Assembly (NCBI GenBank): GCA_937925645.1
Contig: CALAMB010000001.1
Location: 1 to 22,422 of the forward strand
Origin: an uncultured Acidobacteriota bacterium
Lineage (GTDB): Bacteria > Acidobacteriota > JAAYUB01
DNA length: 22,422 nt
Direction: 5' to 3'
A program made the position numbers and the translations under genes. The stretch's first letter is position 1, and each line of letters starts with the position of its first letter. Below, piece by piece: positions 1 through 8,800 of this stretch. Under the pieces are notes generated by a model. The model worked only from the letters and a program-made list of their open reading frames with translations. It ran no database searches and was not told where the DNA came from.

Positions 1-1147
1 TGAGCATCATGCCGGAGAACATGCCGGCGCCCTTGGTCAGGAACGGCGGGAGCCCGACGCTGAGCGCGGGGTTGGTCAGGCGGTTGAGCCGGCGCTCCGA
101 CATCACGCAGACCGTGGTGATGGCGGCGCTCACCATGTCCATGGGCAGGCACACCGGGGTGCCCTGGAAGTTGGCGCCGGTCAGGGTCAGCCGGTGCTCG
201 GGCAGGAAGATGGGGTTGTCGCCCACGCCGTTGAGCTCGATCTCCACCTGCTGGCGGGCGAAGGCCAGGGCGTCATGAGCGGCGCCGATCACCTGCGGAC
301 TGGAGCGCATGGAGTAGGCATCCTGGACTTTCATCTTCAGCTTGCCGGACTGCAGGTCGCTCCCTTCGATGCATTTCATGATCGCCAGGGCGCTCCGCAC
401 CGCGCCGGGGAATCCCCGGACCTGGTGCAGGCGCACGTCATACGGCTTCAGGTTGGCGTAGAGGGCTTCGAGGGACATGGCGCAGGCGATTTCGGCCTGC
501 TTGAGCCACCGGCTCATGTCGTAAAGCTGGATGGCGCTCATCGCGGTGAGCAGGTTGGAGCCGTTGATGGCGGCCAGGCCGTCGCGCGCCAGCAGGCCCG
601 GGACCGGGATGCCGGCGCGGCGCATGGCCTCGGCGCCGGGCAGCCGTTCGCCCTGGTACCAGGCCTCGCCCTCGCCCATGAGCAGGAGCGCGATCTGGGA
701 CATGGGCGCCAGGTCGCCGCAGGCGCCCACCGAACCCTTCTGGCAGACGACGGGGGTGACGCCCTTGTTGAGCATCTCCACGAAGGTCTGGGTGATCTCG
801 GGCCGGCAGCCGGAATTGCCGTGGGCGTGCACGTTGATCCGGCCGGCCATGGCGCCGCGGACGTACTCGATGGGAGCGGGATCACCGATGCCGGCGGCGT
901 GGTTGTAGATCAGGTATTTTTGGAACTGCTGGACCTGCTCGTCGTTGAGCACCACCTCGGAAAACTCGCCGATGCCGGTGTTCACGCCGTACATGATCTC
1001 GTGGGCCTGGATCTTCTCCTCCAGCATGGCGCGGCAGGCGCGGATCCGCTCCAGGGCGTCGGCGCTGAGTTCCACGTTCTCGCCGTGGCGGGCGATCCGG
1101 ACCAGCCGCTCGATGGTCAGCGAATTACCGTCCAATACGATGGCCAT
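1..1147 (-). CDS. MIO-type aromatic amino acid/histidine ammonia-lyase family protein (3' end missing)
   Basis: Member of the HAL/PAL/TAL ammonia-lyase and aminomutase family, which eliminates or shifts the alpha-amino group of histidine, phenylalanine or tyrosine using a cofactor (MIO) made from its own backbone. The first 382 codons are present; the family is usually just over 500 residues, so roughly the last quarter lies off the left edge. Visible landmarks: YGVNTGIGEF with catalytic Tyr53, NHAAG with His83 (the position of substrate-contacting His83 in Pseudomonas HAL), GSVGACGDLAP carrying the MIO triad at 142-144, INGSN, DAYSMRSSPQ and SERR. The triad is Ala-Cys-Gly instead of the usual Ala-Ser-Gly; the Cys codon is at 719-721. 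The later TGANFQGTP segment is less like classical HutH, so histidase, another aromatic lyase or an aminomutase all remain possible. The start ATG follows AGGAGGA closely. It lies 114 bases downstream of the TRAP permease on the same strand and may also have its own promoter. Confidence 0.9.
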   Translation of the reverse strand, partial: MAIVLDGNSLTIERLVRIARHGENVELSADALERIRACRAMLEEKIQAHEIMYGVNTGIGEFSEVVLNDEQVQQFQKYLIYNHAAGIGDPAPIEYVRGAMAGRINVHAHGNSGCRPEITQTFVEMLNKGVTPVVCQKGSVGACGDLAPMSQIALLLMGEGEAWYQGERLPGAEAMRRAGIPVPGLLARDGLAAINGSNLLTAMSAIQLYDMSRWLKQAEIACAMSLEALYANLKPYDVRLHQVRGFPGAVRSALAIMKCIEGSDLQSGKLKMKVQDAYSMRSSPQVIGAAHDALAFARQQVEIELNGVGDNPIFLPEHRLTLTGANFQGTPVCLPMDMVSAAITTVCVMSERRLNRLTNPALSVGLPPFLTKGAGMFSGMML

Positions 1148-1208
1148 ACATCCTCCTGGATATGAATATGAAATGACAGTTCATGGATCGGCGATGCCAA
1201 CGCCCGCT

Positions 1209-1236
1209 ATCTTAGCAGAATTGGAGAGTCTTGCAA
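1209..1236 (-). promoter_or_regulatory. Possible promoter of the ammonia-lyase family gene
   Basis: On the minus strand TTGCAA (1231-1236) is separated by 16 bases from TAAGAT (1209-1214), which is preceded by TGC as an extended -10. Each hexamer matches the sigma70 consensus at four of six positions. It would give a leader of about 55 bases. The lyase could equally be read through from the TRAP genes, since I see no terminator in the 114-base gap. Confidence 0.35.
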
Positions 1237-1261
1237 ACGGTCAAGGTCGCGGCGGTCGCCG

Positions 1262-3136
1262 TCAGCCCAGCCAGCGGGGCAGCCAGGTGGTGAGCGGGGG
1301 CACGTAGGTGATGAGGAGCACGCCGACCAGCAGGACCAGCAGAACCGGGATGATCGCCCGGATGATCTCGGGCATGGGCTTGCCGAACCGGTAGGAGGAC
1401 AGGAACAGGTTCATGCCCACCGGCGGCGTCAGGTAGCCGAGTTCCAGGTTGGCCAGAAAGACGATGCCGAGGTGGACAGGATCGATGCCGAAGGCGGTGC
1501 CCAGGGGCACCAGCAGCGGGACCACCACCACGATGGCGGAGAAGATGTCCATCAGGCAGCCCACCACCAGCAGCAGCACGTTGACCGCGAGCAGGAATAC
1601 CAGGCGGGAATGGATCGCGCCGGTGACCCACTCCACCGCCTGGTCCGGCACCTGGGCGTCGATGAGGAAATGGGTGAAGCCCAGCGCCACGCCCAGAATC
1701 AGCAGGACGCCGCCCACTAGCAGGCCGCATTCGGTCATGACCCGGGGGACGTCGCGGACGAGGTGCAGGTCACGGTGGATGACGCTTTCGCACAGGAAGG
1801 CGTATAGAGCGGTCACCGCCGCCGCCTCGACCGGTGTGGCATAGCCGGAAAACAGCGCCGCCAGAGCGACCACGGGAATGAGCAGCTCCCACTTGGCGGC
1901 CCAGACCGCCGCGCCGGCGTCGCGCCAGTTGATGAGGCGGCCGCCCGGTTTGACCTTCGGCCCCTGGCGCATCCCCCACCAGGCGGTCAGGATCACCAGC
2001 AGGATGCCTGGCCCCATGCCGCCGAGGAAAATCTGCTGGATTGTGATGTTGGCCTGGGCGCTGGTGTTGGCCACGATGACGTAGAGAATCGGCGGCAGGC
2101 ACGGCGGAAACAGGAGTCCCAGCGAGCCGGCGCCCGTGAGCAGGCCCAGGGCGGGGCGCTCGCGGTAACCGGCGGCCAGCATCACGGGCATGAGCAAGCC
2201 GCCGAGGGCCAGGATCGTCACCCCTGAGGCGCCGGTGAAGGAGGTGAAGAACGCGCAGACCAAAACGGCCACCAGGGCCGGGCCGCCGCGGAATCCGCCC
2301 ACCAGAGTCTGGAACACCCGGACCAACCGCCGCGACGCGCCCCCCTCGGCGAGGAAGTAACCGGCCAATGTGAACAGCGGGATGCTGGGCAGGGTGGGGT
2401 TGGTCACCAGGCTGTAGTGCTTCAGCGGAATGGAGAGCGTGGGCTCGCCCTGTCCCCAGAATAGAATGAGGGCGGCGCCGCCTAGGGCGGTGAACACCGG
2501 GGCACCCAGCAGGATGGCGACACCCAGGACCACCAGCGCCGGCACCATGAGCTGTTCGGGATCGAGCGGGAGCCCGACGGCGAGCGCCGCCAGCCCGGCG
2601 CTGAGCGCGACGGCGATGAGGCGCTCTCGCCAGCCGGTTCCCGCGTGCCAGATCAGGCGGAGCGCCACCAGGGCGAAGCCCAGCGGCAGCACGAGCTGGA
2701 TGACCCACACCGGGATCCCGTACACCAGGACTTTGGCCAGCGGGCGCATCGCCTGGGTGTACTCAAAACTGGCGATGCACAGAAACAGCGTGACCGCCGC
2801 CGCGACGCCGCTGCTGATGAGCCGGGCGGCGGATTTGGCCCGGCCGCGCAGGAAGGTGGTGATGGTCGACAAGGACAACAGCCGGTTTTCGCGGGCGGCG
2901 ATGGCGCCGCCGAACATGCCCACGAACAGGCACATGTGCTGGACGATGGTGCTGGAGCCGGAAATTCCGGTGCGGAAGACGGCGCGGAGGACGATTTCGG
3001 CCAGCGGCAGCACCACCATCGCGGCCAGCGGCAGCACCACCAGCGCGTTTTCCCCGCCGATGAGGGCGCGGCGCCAGACCGGTCGCGTGGGGTCCGGGTC
3101 CGGTTGCCGGAGCTCGGCGGGGGATTCGGTGCTCAT
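1262..3136 (-). CDS. TRAP transporter permease, fused DctQ-DctM
   Basis: Membrane part of a tripartite ATP-independent periplasmic (TRAP) transporter, which uses an ion gradient to import a substrate delivered by a binding protein. The 624 residues are one fused chain: a small DctQ-like part (about residues 25-165, roughly four hydrophobic segments) and a large DctM-like part (about 190-620). DctM landmarks include PSIPLFTLAGYFLAEGG near 250-266 and FFTSFTGASGVTILALGGLL near 297-315. The start ATG overlaps the stop of the binding-protein gene as ATGA and has no clear Shine-Dalgarno, so it is probably translated by coupling. Neighbours TatT and DctP complete the system. The substrate cannot be read from the sequence; the downstream ammonia-lyase family gene hints at an amino acid or related compound. 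Confidence 0.93.
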   Translation of the reverse strand: MSTESPAELRQPDPDPTRPVWRRALIGGENALVVLPLAAMVVLPLAEIVLRAVFRTGISGSSTIVQHMCLFVGMFGGAIAARENRLLSLSTITTFLRGRAKSAARLISSGVAAAVTLFLCIASFEYTQAMRPLAKVLVYGIPVWVIQLVLPLGFALVALRLIWHAGTGWRERLIAVALSAGLAALAVGLPLDPEQLMVPALVVLGVAILLGAPVFTALGGAALILFWGQGEPTLSIPLKHYSLVTNPTLPSIPLFTLAGYFLAEGGASRRLVRVFQTLVGGFRGGPALVAVLVCAFFTSFTGASGVTILALGGLLMPVMLAAGYRERPALGLLTGAGSLGLLFPPCLPPILYVIVANTSAQANITIQQIFLGGMGPGILLVILTAWWGMRQGPKVKPGGRLINWRDAGAAVWAAKWELLIPVVALAALFSGYATPVEAAAVTALYAFLCESVIHRDLHLVRDVPRVMTECGLLVGGVLLILGVALGFTHFLIDAQVPDQAVEWVTGAIHSRLVFLLAVNVLLLVVGCLMDIFSAIVVVVPLLVPLGTAFGIDPVHLGIVFLANLELGYLTPPVGMNLFLSSYRFGKPMPEIIRAIIPVLLVLLVGVLLITYVPPLTTWLPRWLG

Positions 3137-4185
3137 TGGCCGGTTGCCCCGGATTTGGCCCGATACTCCTTCAGGAACCGATCGACTTCATCGAAGAGAT
3201 CGGCGGGGACCAGCCGCCCGCGGATCTTGTCGCGGTAGGGGTCCACGGCCTTGCGCCACTCGGCTTCGATTTCGGGCGAGGGCGTGGTGACCTTCACCCC
3301 GCGCTTCTTGAGGGCCTCGACGGAGCGTTCGTTTTCCGCCCGTCCGGCCGCCTTGATTTCGCGGCCCGCCTCGGCGGCCGCTTTCAACAGGGCGGGTCGC
3401 AGCTCGGCGGGAATCTTCTCCCAGGTTTTTCGTGTGACGACGGTGCCGCCTACCAGCGGTCCCCAGTTGAGCAGCAGCATGTTGGAGGCCTGGGCGTCCA
3501 ACTGGCTGGCCAGGGCAAAGAAGGGCGGCATGGCCACCGTATCGATCAGGCCGGTCTGGAGACTGGGCATGATGTTCACCGTCTCGAGGGCGACGGGGTG
3601 ATAGCCGGCGGACTTCCACAAATCAAACTCCTCGGCGTTGCCGGCCCAGCAGAAAAACTTGGCCCGGCGGAGGTCGTCGGGATGGACCATGGGTTTCTTC
3701 GAGAAGAAGCGGACGAATCCCGAATCACCCCAAAACAGCACCACGAAACCCTTCTCCAGCATGCGCCGCTCGAGCGTTGGCCGGAGTTTCTCGATGACGT
3801 ATTCCAGTTCGGCCAGATTGCGGTAGTTCATGGGGGTGCCGCCCAGGGCGGACACGCCTTTCTCGATTTCAGACAGCCCCACGCCCGTGAGCATCCCGGC
3901 GTTCAGACTGCCCGTCTGCATGAGCCCCACCATGTCGGCTTCGCCGCCCTGGGTGCCGTCGGGGAACACCACCAGTTTGACGGTGCCGCCGGAAGCGGCG
4001 CGCCACTTTTCGCCCATGGTCATCAACGTCTTGTGGTACGAGGTGCCGCGGGGCGCCAGGGTGCCAAGCTTGACGGTGACCTTCCCGGCGGCCGCCACGG
4101 AAGTCCCGGCGCCCAACGCCAGCAGCGCGGCGGGGAGGAACCGTCGGACGATCACCCCAACCAGCACACGAACAGGTCTAGTCAT
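3133..4185 (-). CDS. dctP: TRAP transporter substrate-binding protein, DctP/TatP family
   Basis: Periplasmic substrate-binding subunit of the TRAP system, 350 residues, with an N-terminal hydrophobic export signal (about residues 9-33, ending SVAAAG). Family landmarks are VKLGTLAPRGTSYHK near the mature start, VVFPDGTQGGEADMV (72-86) and the helix-turn region PSLQTGLIDTVAMPP (207-221). In classical C4-dicarboxylate/sialate TRAP proteins an arginine in the 'DLKGLKIR' segment clamps the substrate carboxylate. The matching segment here reads DLRRAKFF (171-178), with Phe178 in place of that Arg by my alignment. The start ATG is preceded by GAGGAG at good spacing and overlaps the end of the TatT gene by 8 bases. 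TatT partner, binding protein and fused permease occur in the same order as the Treponema Tp0956-0957-0958 set. Confidence 0.92.
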   Translation of the reverse strand: MTRPVRVLVGVIVRRFLPAALLALGAGTSVAAAGKVTVKLGTLAPRGTSYHKTLMTMGEKWRAASGGTVKLVVFPDGTQGGEADMVGLMQTGSLNAGMLTGVGLSEIEKGVSALGGTPMNYRNLAELEYVIEKLRPTLERRMLEKGFVVLFWGDSGFVRFFSKKPMVHPDDLRRAKFFCWAGNAEEFDLWKSAGYHPVALETVNIMPSLQTGLIDTVAMPPFFALASQLDAQASNMLLLNWGPLVGGTVVTRKTWEKIPAELRPALLKAAAEAGREIKAAGRAENERSVEALKKRGVKVTTPSPEIEAEWRKAVDPYRDKIRGRLVPADLFDEVDRFLKEYRAKSGATGQ

Positions 4186-5209
4186 GATCCGTCTCCTCGT
4201 CAGGATCTGCCGTCAGGAACAACTGATCGGCGCGGGCCAGCAGCCAGCGGGCGCGGCGTTGCGCGACCAGGTTGGCCAGCCGCCATTCGGGCCGGGCGTC
4301 GACGTCGACCGCCAGCGCCTGCTCCAGCAGGGAGCGGAATTCGGCCAGGTCCTGCTTCTGGACGCTGACCGCTTCGGCCAGGGAAACGAACGGGCCGGCC
4401 TGGTGACCGCCGGAAAGCCGCCGCGCCAGCTCGAAGTGCTGCCGGGCCTCCGCTTCGGGATCCCGGCCGTCGGCGGCGCGTCCCATGGCGAAGGTGATCA
4501 TGAACGCCTGCAGGCTGCCCGTCCCGAAATCCGGATCCAACGCCAGCGCCCGGTCCATCAGTGCCTCGACGATGGGCAGGTCGGCCACCAGGTCGGGATC
4601 GTCCTTGCCCAGCGAAATGGCGGCGGCCCAGGCGGCGCCGGTCCAGTACAGCAGCGGGACGTCCCCGGCGCGGGTCTGCCGGACGGCGGCTTGCGGATCG
4701 CGGCGCAGGGCGTCGGAGAACCCGGGATGGGCCGCATCGAACCCGCGCAAACCGTAATTGCGCGCCCGCAGGTAGAGTTTCCGGGCCCGCAGGCGCATGG
4801 CCGTGGCGGCGGTGAAATCGGCATCCTCGAGTTCATCGGCATCCTGCTGGACAAAGGCATAGGCATACTGGGTGAAACCGCTCGCGGCCGCCAGCAGCAG
4901 CCCCTTGTGCCGGGGACTTTCAGCCAGCAAGCTCTCGATGAGCTTCAGGCTGAACGGCACCGCCGATTTCACCAGTTCAGGATCCTCGTCGGAGGCGAAT
5001 GTTTCACCGCCGCCGGCCAGGGCGTCACCCAGGCGGTTGACGGCCATTTTTTTGACGGAGCAGCCAGGTCCAAGTCCGGTGACCACGAGCGCGATCAGCA
5101 GGACGACCGCCAGCGGACGGCGGGAACCGGATCCGTCATCGCCGCCGGTGACGATGTGATGGACGGTTGTCTGATTGGCTGACACGGCCTGCTCCTTGCG
5201 GCGTTTCAT
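4178..5209 (-). CDS. TatT family lipoprotein, TRAP transporter-associated
   Basis: Homologue of TatT (Treponema Tp0956 type), a helical TPR-like lipoprotein proposed to assemble with the DctP-type protein and help hand ligand over. The family signature CSVKKMAVNRLGDALAGGG follows directly on a hydrophobic signal; the lipobox is LGPGC, atypical at -3, with Cys50 counted from the ATG. The remainder is alpha-helical and rich in Ala, Leu and Arg, with TPR-like pairs such as AEARQHFELARRL. The ATG at 5207-5209 has no Shine-Dalgarno. The GTG at 5183-5185 is preceded by AAGGAG (5192-5197) with 6 bases between, so the protein may really start at 5185 (335 residues). First gene of the TRAP set, overlapping dctP by 8 bases. 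Confidence 0.88.
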   Translation of the reverse strand: MKRRKEQAVSANQTTVHHIVTGGDDGSGSRRPLAVVLLIALVVTGLGPGCSVKKMAVNRLGDALAGGGETFASDEDPELVKSAVPFSLKLIESLLAESPRHKGLLLAAASGFTQYAYAFVQQDADELEDADFTAATAMRLRARKLYLRARNYGLRGFDAAHPGFSDALRRDPQAAVRQTRAGDVPLLYWTGAAWAAAISLGKDDPDLVADLPIVEALMDRALALDPDFGTGSLQAFMITFAMGRAADGRDPEAEARQHFELARRLSGGHQAGPFVSLAEAVSVQKQDLAEFRSLLEQALAVDVDARPEWRLANLVAQRRARWLLARADQLFLTADPDEETDHD

Positions 5210-5239
5210 GCGGCCGGTTACGATCCGGCCCGACAGGTC

Positions 5240-5268
5240 ATGCTACCTTGCGGTCCGCGGTTTTGCAA
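5240..5268 (-). promoter_or_regulatory. Possible promoter of the TRAP operon
   Basis: Minus-strand TTGCAA (5263-5268), 17-base spacer, TAGCAT (5240-5245). Each box matches four of six sigma70 consensus positions. Transcription would start near 5233, about 48 bases before the GTG start of TatT that has the good ribosome-binding site. The -35 box is identical to that proposed for the ammonia-lyase gene. Confidence 0.35.
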
Positions 5269-5307
5269 CTTCATTTCATTTCGGAGCGACCGGGAGACGA
5301 CCCCGGC

Positions 5308-5733
5308 CTATTCCAGATCCGGCGGGGGTTTGCGACGGACGGCTTTGACGGCGGACCGACGGCGCTTGGCGTCCTGCCGGCGGCGTCGGGCGGCCGGGGG
5401 AACCGGTGTGGGAACCCGCGGGGGATCTTCGCGCAAGGCCGCCCGCAGAAGGCGGACCAGGCGGGCCAGCGCCCGGTCGCGGTTGGTCTTCTGGCTGCGG
5501 GTGTCCTGCGCCGAAACGAGCAGGACGCCGTCGCGGCTCAACCGGCTGGCCAGCCGCTCCTGAATCCGCTGCCGGGCCGCCTCTGACAAACTGGCGGATG
5601 CGGCGATGTCGAGGCGGACGGTCACGCGGGTGCTGGCCTTGTTCACGTGCTGGCCGCCCGGCCCGCTGCTCGGTGTGGCCGTGTAGGTCAGCTCGGCTTC
5701 GTCCAGGAACACCTGGTCGGTCAATTGGATCAT
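5308..5733 (-). CDS. arfB: Alternative ribosome-rescue factor ArfB (peptidyl-tRNA hydrolase, YaeJ type)
   Basis: Short release-factor-like protein that frees peptides from ribosomes stalled without a stop codon. The 141 residues match ArfB length (about 140). The catalytic loop SSGPGGQHVNKAST (22-35) has the GGQ at 26-28, and the C-terminal tail is strongly basic (RRRRQ near 116-120, KRRRSAVKAVRRK near 123-135), as needed to enter the empty mRNA channel. There are no codon-recognition domains, unlike RF1 and RF2. I chose the ATG at 5731-5733: the frame stays open upstream to 5844, but that would overlap the protease gene and add non-conserved residues. It lies 68 bases after the protease gene on the same strand. 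ArfB is a bacterial and mitochondrial protein, which supports a bacterial host. Confidence 0.93.
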   Translation of the reverse strand: MIQLTDQVFLDEAELTYTATPSSGPGGQHVNKASTRVTVRLDIAASASLSEAARQRIQERLASRLSRDGVLLVSAQDTRSQKTNRDRALARLVRLLRAALREDPPRVPTPVPPAARRRRQDAKRRRSAVKAVRRKPPPDLE

Positions 5734-5801
5734 GACGCGCTTCGGTTCAAAACGGTCGTTCGGCCGTTCAGCGGCGCGGAACGGCACGGGGTCCGATACG
5801 G

Positions 5802-8800
5802 CTACTCGGTGGCGATTCCCGCATAGCCGCCCAGCCGGTTGCAATCGGGAGTCACGAACAGGATCTGGCCGATGACGGGCTGGTCGGTGTTGACCCGCAG
5901 CCAGGCGGCCGCCGACGGGGCGCCGGGGAACAGCTCATCCAGGATCAGGAAGATCTGGCCGCCGGCCGGCAGGAGCGCCGAGTGAGCGCCCAGCAGTGTG
6001 CCGTTCCGATCGTAACCGCTCACGGTGAACTGTCCGTCCTGGCCGGCCAGGCTGGTCAGGCGCAGGTTGCCGGTCCAGCCGTCCGCGTCCGGGACCATGG
6101 GGAAGATCAGGCCGTAGCTCCCCCACGGGCAGGCGGGGGCGCCGTCGAACAGGAACGGCTCCGCCAGTTCCGGACGGGTCATGTACAGTGAAAATCCCGT
6201 CAAGGGAGCGTCGGCGCCGACGCGCAGGTAGGCGCCTTCGGGAATCTCCGCCTGTCCGAACAGGGCGGGGAGTTCGCGGGTGATCTGCTCGCCGGGTTCG
6301 GCCGGCCAGGCGGCTTCGGCCAACACGAGCCCGTTCGCGTCATGGACGAACGCGTGCACCGTGACCGGATCGCGACCCGTGTCGGAGAATGTGACGCCGG
6401 TATAGTACCGCTCGGGATCGGGCACCGCCCCGTAGAACAGGCGGTGCGGCCAGTCCGTGTGGCCGGGCGGAAGCGGGGCGACCCGGATCTGCCGGCTGAA
6501 CGCCGAGAAGGTACCCGCGCCGTCGACGGCTTTCAGGAGGAACGTGTAGGTGCGGCCGGTTTCCAGCCCCGTGGCGGTGAAGGCGGTGGCTTCGGTCCGG
6601 CCGATTTCGGTGGTGAACATTCCGTTCTTCCGGTACACCACATAACGGATCCCGGCTTCGGGATTGGCGTTCCACCTCAGTTGGACGGCCGATTCGGATA
6701 TTCCCCAACCTTGAAATCCCGTGGGTTTGGACACCGGTTCGGTGACCGGCGAGTCGTCCCGGAGCGCCGGCGCATCGGCCAACGGTGTCATCAGGACGGC
6801 TGGCAGGCCGGCCAGCCCCTCGTCCACGAACGAACCGAACAGCTCGAAGCCGACCAGTTCCCGTTCGGAGGATACGGCCACGAACCGGATGAGGCCGGGC
6901 TCCACGTCCGGGAAGATGCCGTCCAGCAGCCGGACATACTTGCCGCGGGCCGGGATAACCACGTCGGCCGAAGCCAGCTCCTGTCCCGATTCGGCTGCTG
7001 CGATCAACCGGGCGGTCACCGGCATCTGTGCCGGATTGACAAGCGTCAGGCCGGTGTAATAGATGTCGGAGATGTACACGAACGGAAAGACCAGGGCGGT
7101 GTCTCCCCCGTGATGGAGGGGCATGGTGACGAGACTCTGCCCGTCACTGGTGCCGAACACGGTGACGCCTTCCACCTGGGGCGCATCGACGACCAACACC
7201 CAGAAGTCGGTTTCCGCGGGCACATCGGGGAACAGGGTTTCCGGGGTCAGATCGGCGCGGGCGCGGCCCGGCAGCTCGTGGATCGTGGCGGTGGCCAGAT
7301 GGGCGCCGTCGGCGGCCAGCGCGTACAGCCGGGGCTCGACCGGCGTGTCGCCGGTGTTGGTCAGCACGATCTGGCTGGCCCAGCCGGGCAGCCGGGTCAC
7401 GTGGGCGGCGATGACCTGGCTGGCCGGGTCGGCGGGAGGCAGCGAGACCAGGATGTCGCCTTCGTCGTGCGTCTGTCCGCCCTGCGCGTCCTGAACCGAA
7501 AAGACCCAGTGGTACGTGCCGGCAAGCTCGTAGGCGTGGGTGGCGGCCGGCGCGTTGACAGGATCACTGCCGTCACCGAAGTCCCACGACACTTTGTAAG
7601 GCGCTTCCCCGCCGGATACCGCGGCCGTGAACGTCACTGCCAGAGGGGCCACTCCGGCGGCCGGCGCCGCTTCGGCGGCGCACGCCAGAACGTAGTTGGC
7701 CAGGGTCACCTGAATCCAATCGCTGGCTCTCAAACCATCGGTGTCGGTGGCCGTGGCGCGAACGACGTGCGCGCCGTCGACCCAGGCCGTGGTGTCCCAA
7801 TCCGCGGCGTACGGAGCGGCCGGGTCGATGCCGATGGACTCGTCATCGACAAAAAACTCCACCTGAACGACGCCCTCGTCATCCGTGGCTTCCGCGTGAA
7901 CGGATACCGGCCCGACAAGCAGGGAATGGTTGGCGGGAGCCGTGATGTCCACCGCCGGGGGGTGGCCGTCGATCGCGTTGATGCCGTCCAGTTCGGTGGT
8001 GCCCGTGCCGTCGGGATCCAGCCAATCCCTGAGGCGCGCGGCGGCGGAGGCCCCGTTGTTCCATGACAGGGCGAACTTGCCGTAAAAATCCGGCTGATCG
8101 TTCGGTTCCGGGCCGTCGCAGGCGGCGGTGCCGCCGTGCAACTGGCCGATGATGCGTTGCTGGTCGTCGAACAGCGGCGAACCCGACGAACCCGGCTCGG
8201 TGGTCCCCAGCTCGTACTGGACCGTCTTCCAGTGGGAATTGGCCGGGGTGCCGCCGTAGGTGGCGGAGACGGGCGGATCGTTGTCGAAGGTGATCTTCTT
8301 GATGTCGCCGCTGGGATGATGGATGCAAACGGTGTGCGGCGGCGCGGTGTCCACCGCGGACCAGCCGGCGTAGAACACGTTGTATTCCGGCGGCGGATTC
8401 TCGCTGAGCCGGAGCAGGGCGACGTCGGAATCCCAGTTGTGGGCCAGCAGGGTCGTGCCGGAAACCGTGTCCGTCGTGGGCCCGTCGACGTTGGCGCAGC
8501 TGGAGCTCTGGTAGTTGAACATGATCACCCATGTCTCCTCGCCGCCGAGGCAGTGGTTGGCGGTGAGGAAGTAGGGCGTGAAGTCGTTGCGGACATTGTT
8601 CACCAGCGCGCCGGAGCAGAGGCGCCAGCCGCCGCCGGTCAAGATCATGGCCACCGAGCGGATCTGGGCCTCCCAGGCGGCGCCTTCGGGGCAGTTCACG
8701 TTCACGTTGCAGGCGCCCGAATCGCCGAACGATTTGTCCAGCTTGTCGAACACGTTGCGGTACCCGTGGATGACCCGGGCGACGGTGATCCGGCCGGACC

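Noticed and set aside
194..1165. Long plus-strand open frame opposite the ammonia-lyase family gene
   Set aside because: It mirrors a clearly conserved gene on the other strand, is His/Gly/Ala-rich without any family motif, and is an expected by-product of GC-rich codon use.
3136..4368. 410-codon plus-strand open frame opposite dctP
   Set aside because: No conserved motif, and it covers the well-supported binding-protein gene; composition is typical of antisense frames.
5290..5306. CCGGG-N7-CCCGG hairpin after arfB as a terminator
   Set aside because: Only five base pairs and no T-tract on the minus strand, so not supported as a terminator.
5734..5844. Upstream start extending ArfB by 37 residues
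   Set aside because: It would overlap the 3' end of the protease gene and exceed the family length; the internal ATG gives the standard 141 residues.
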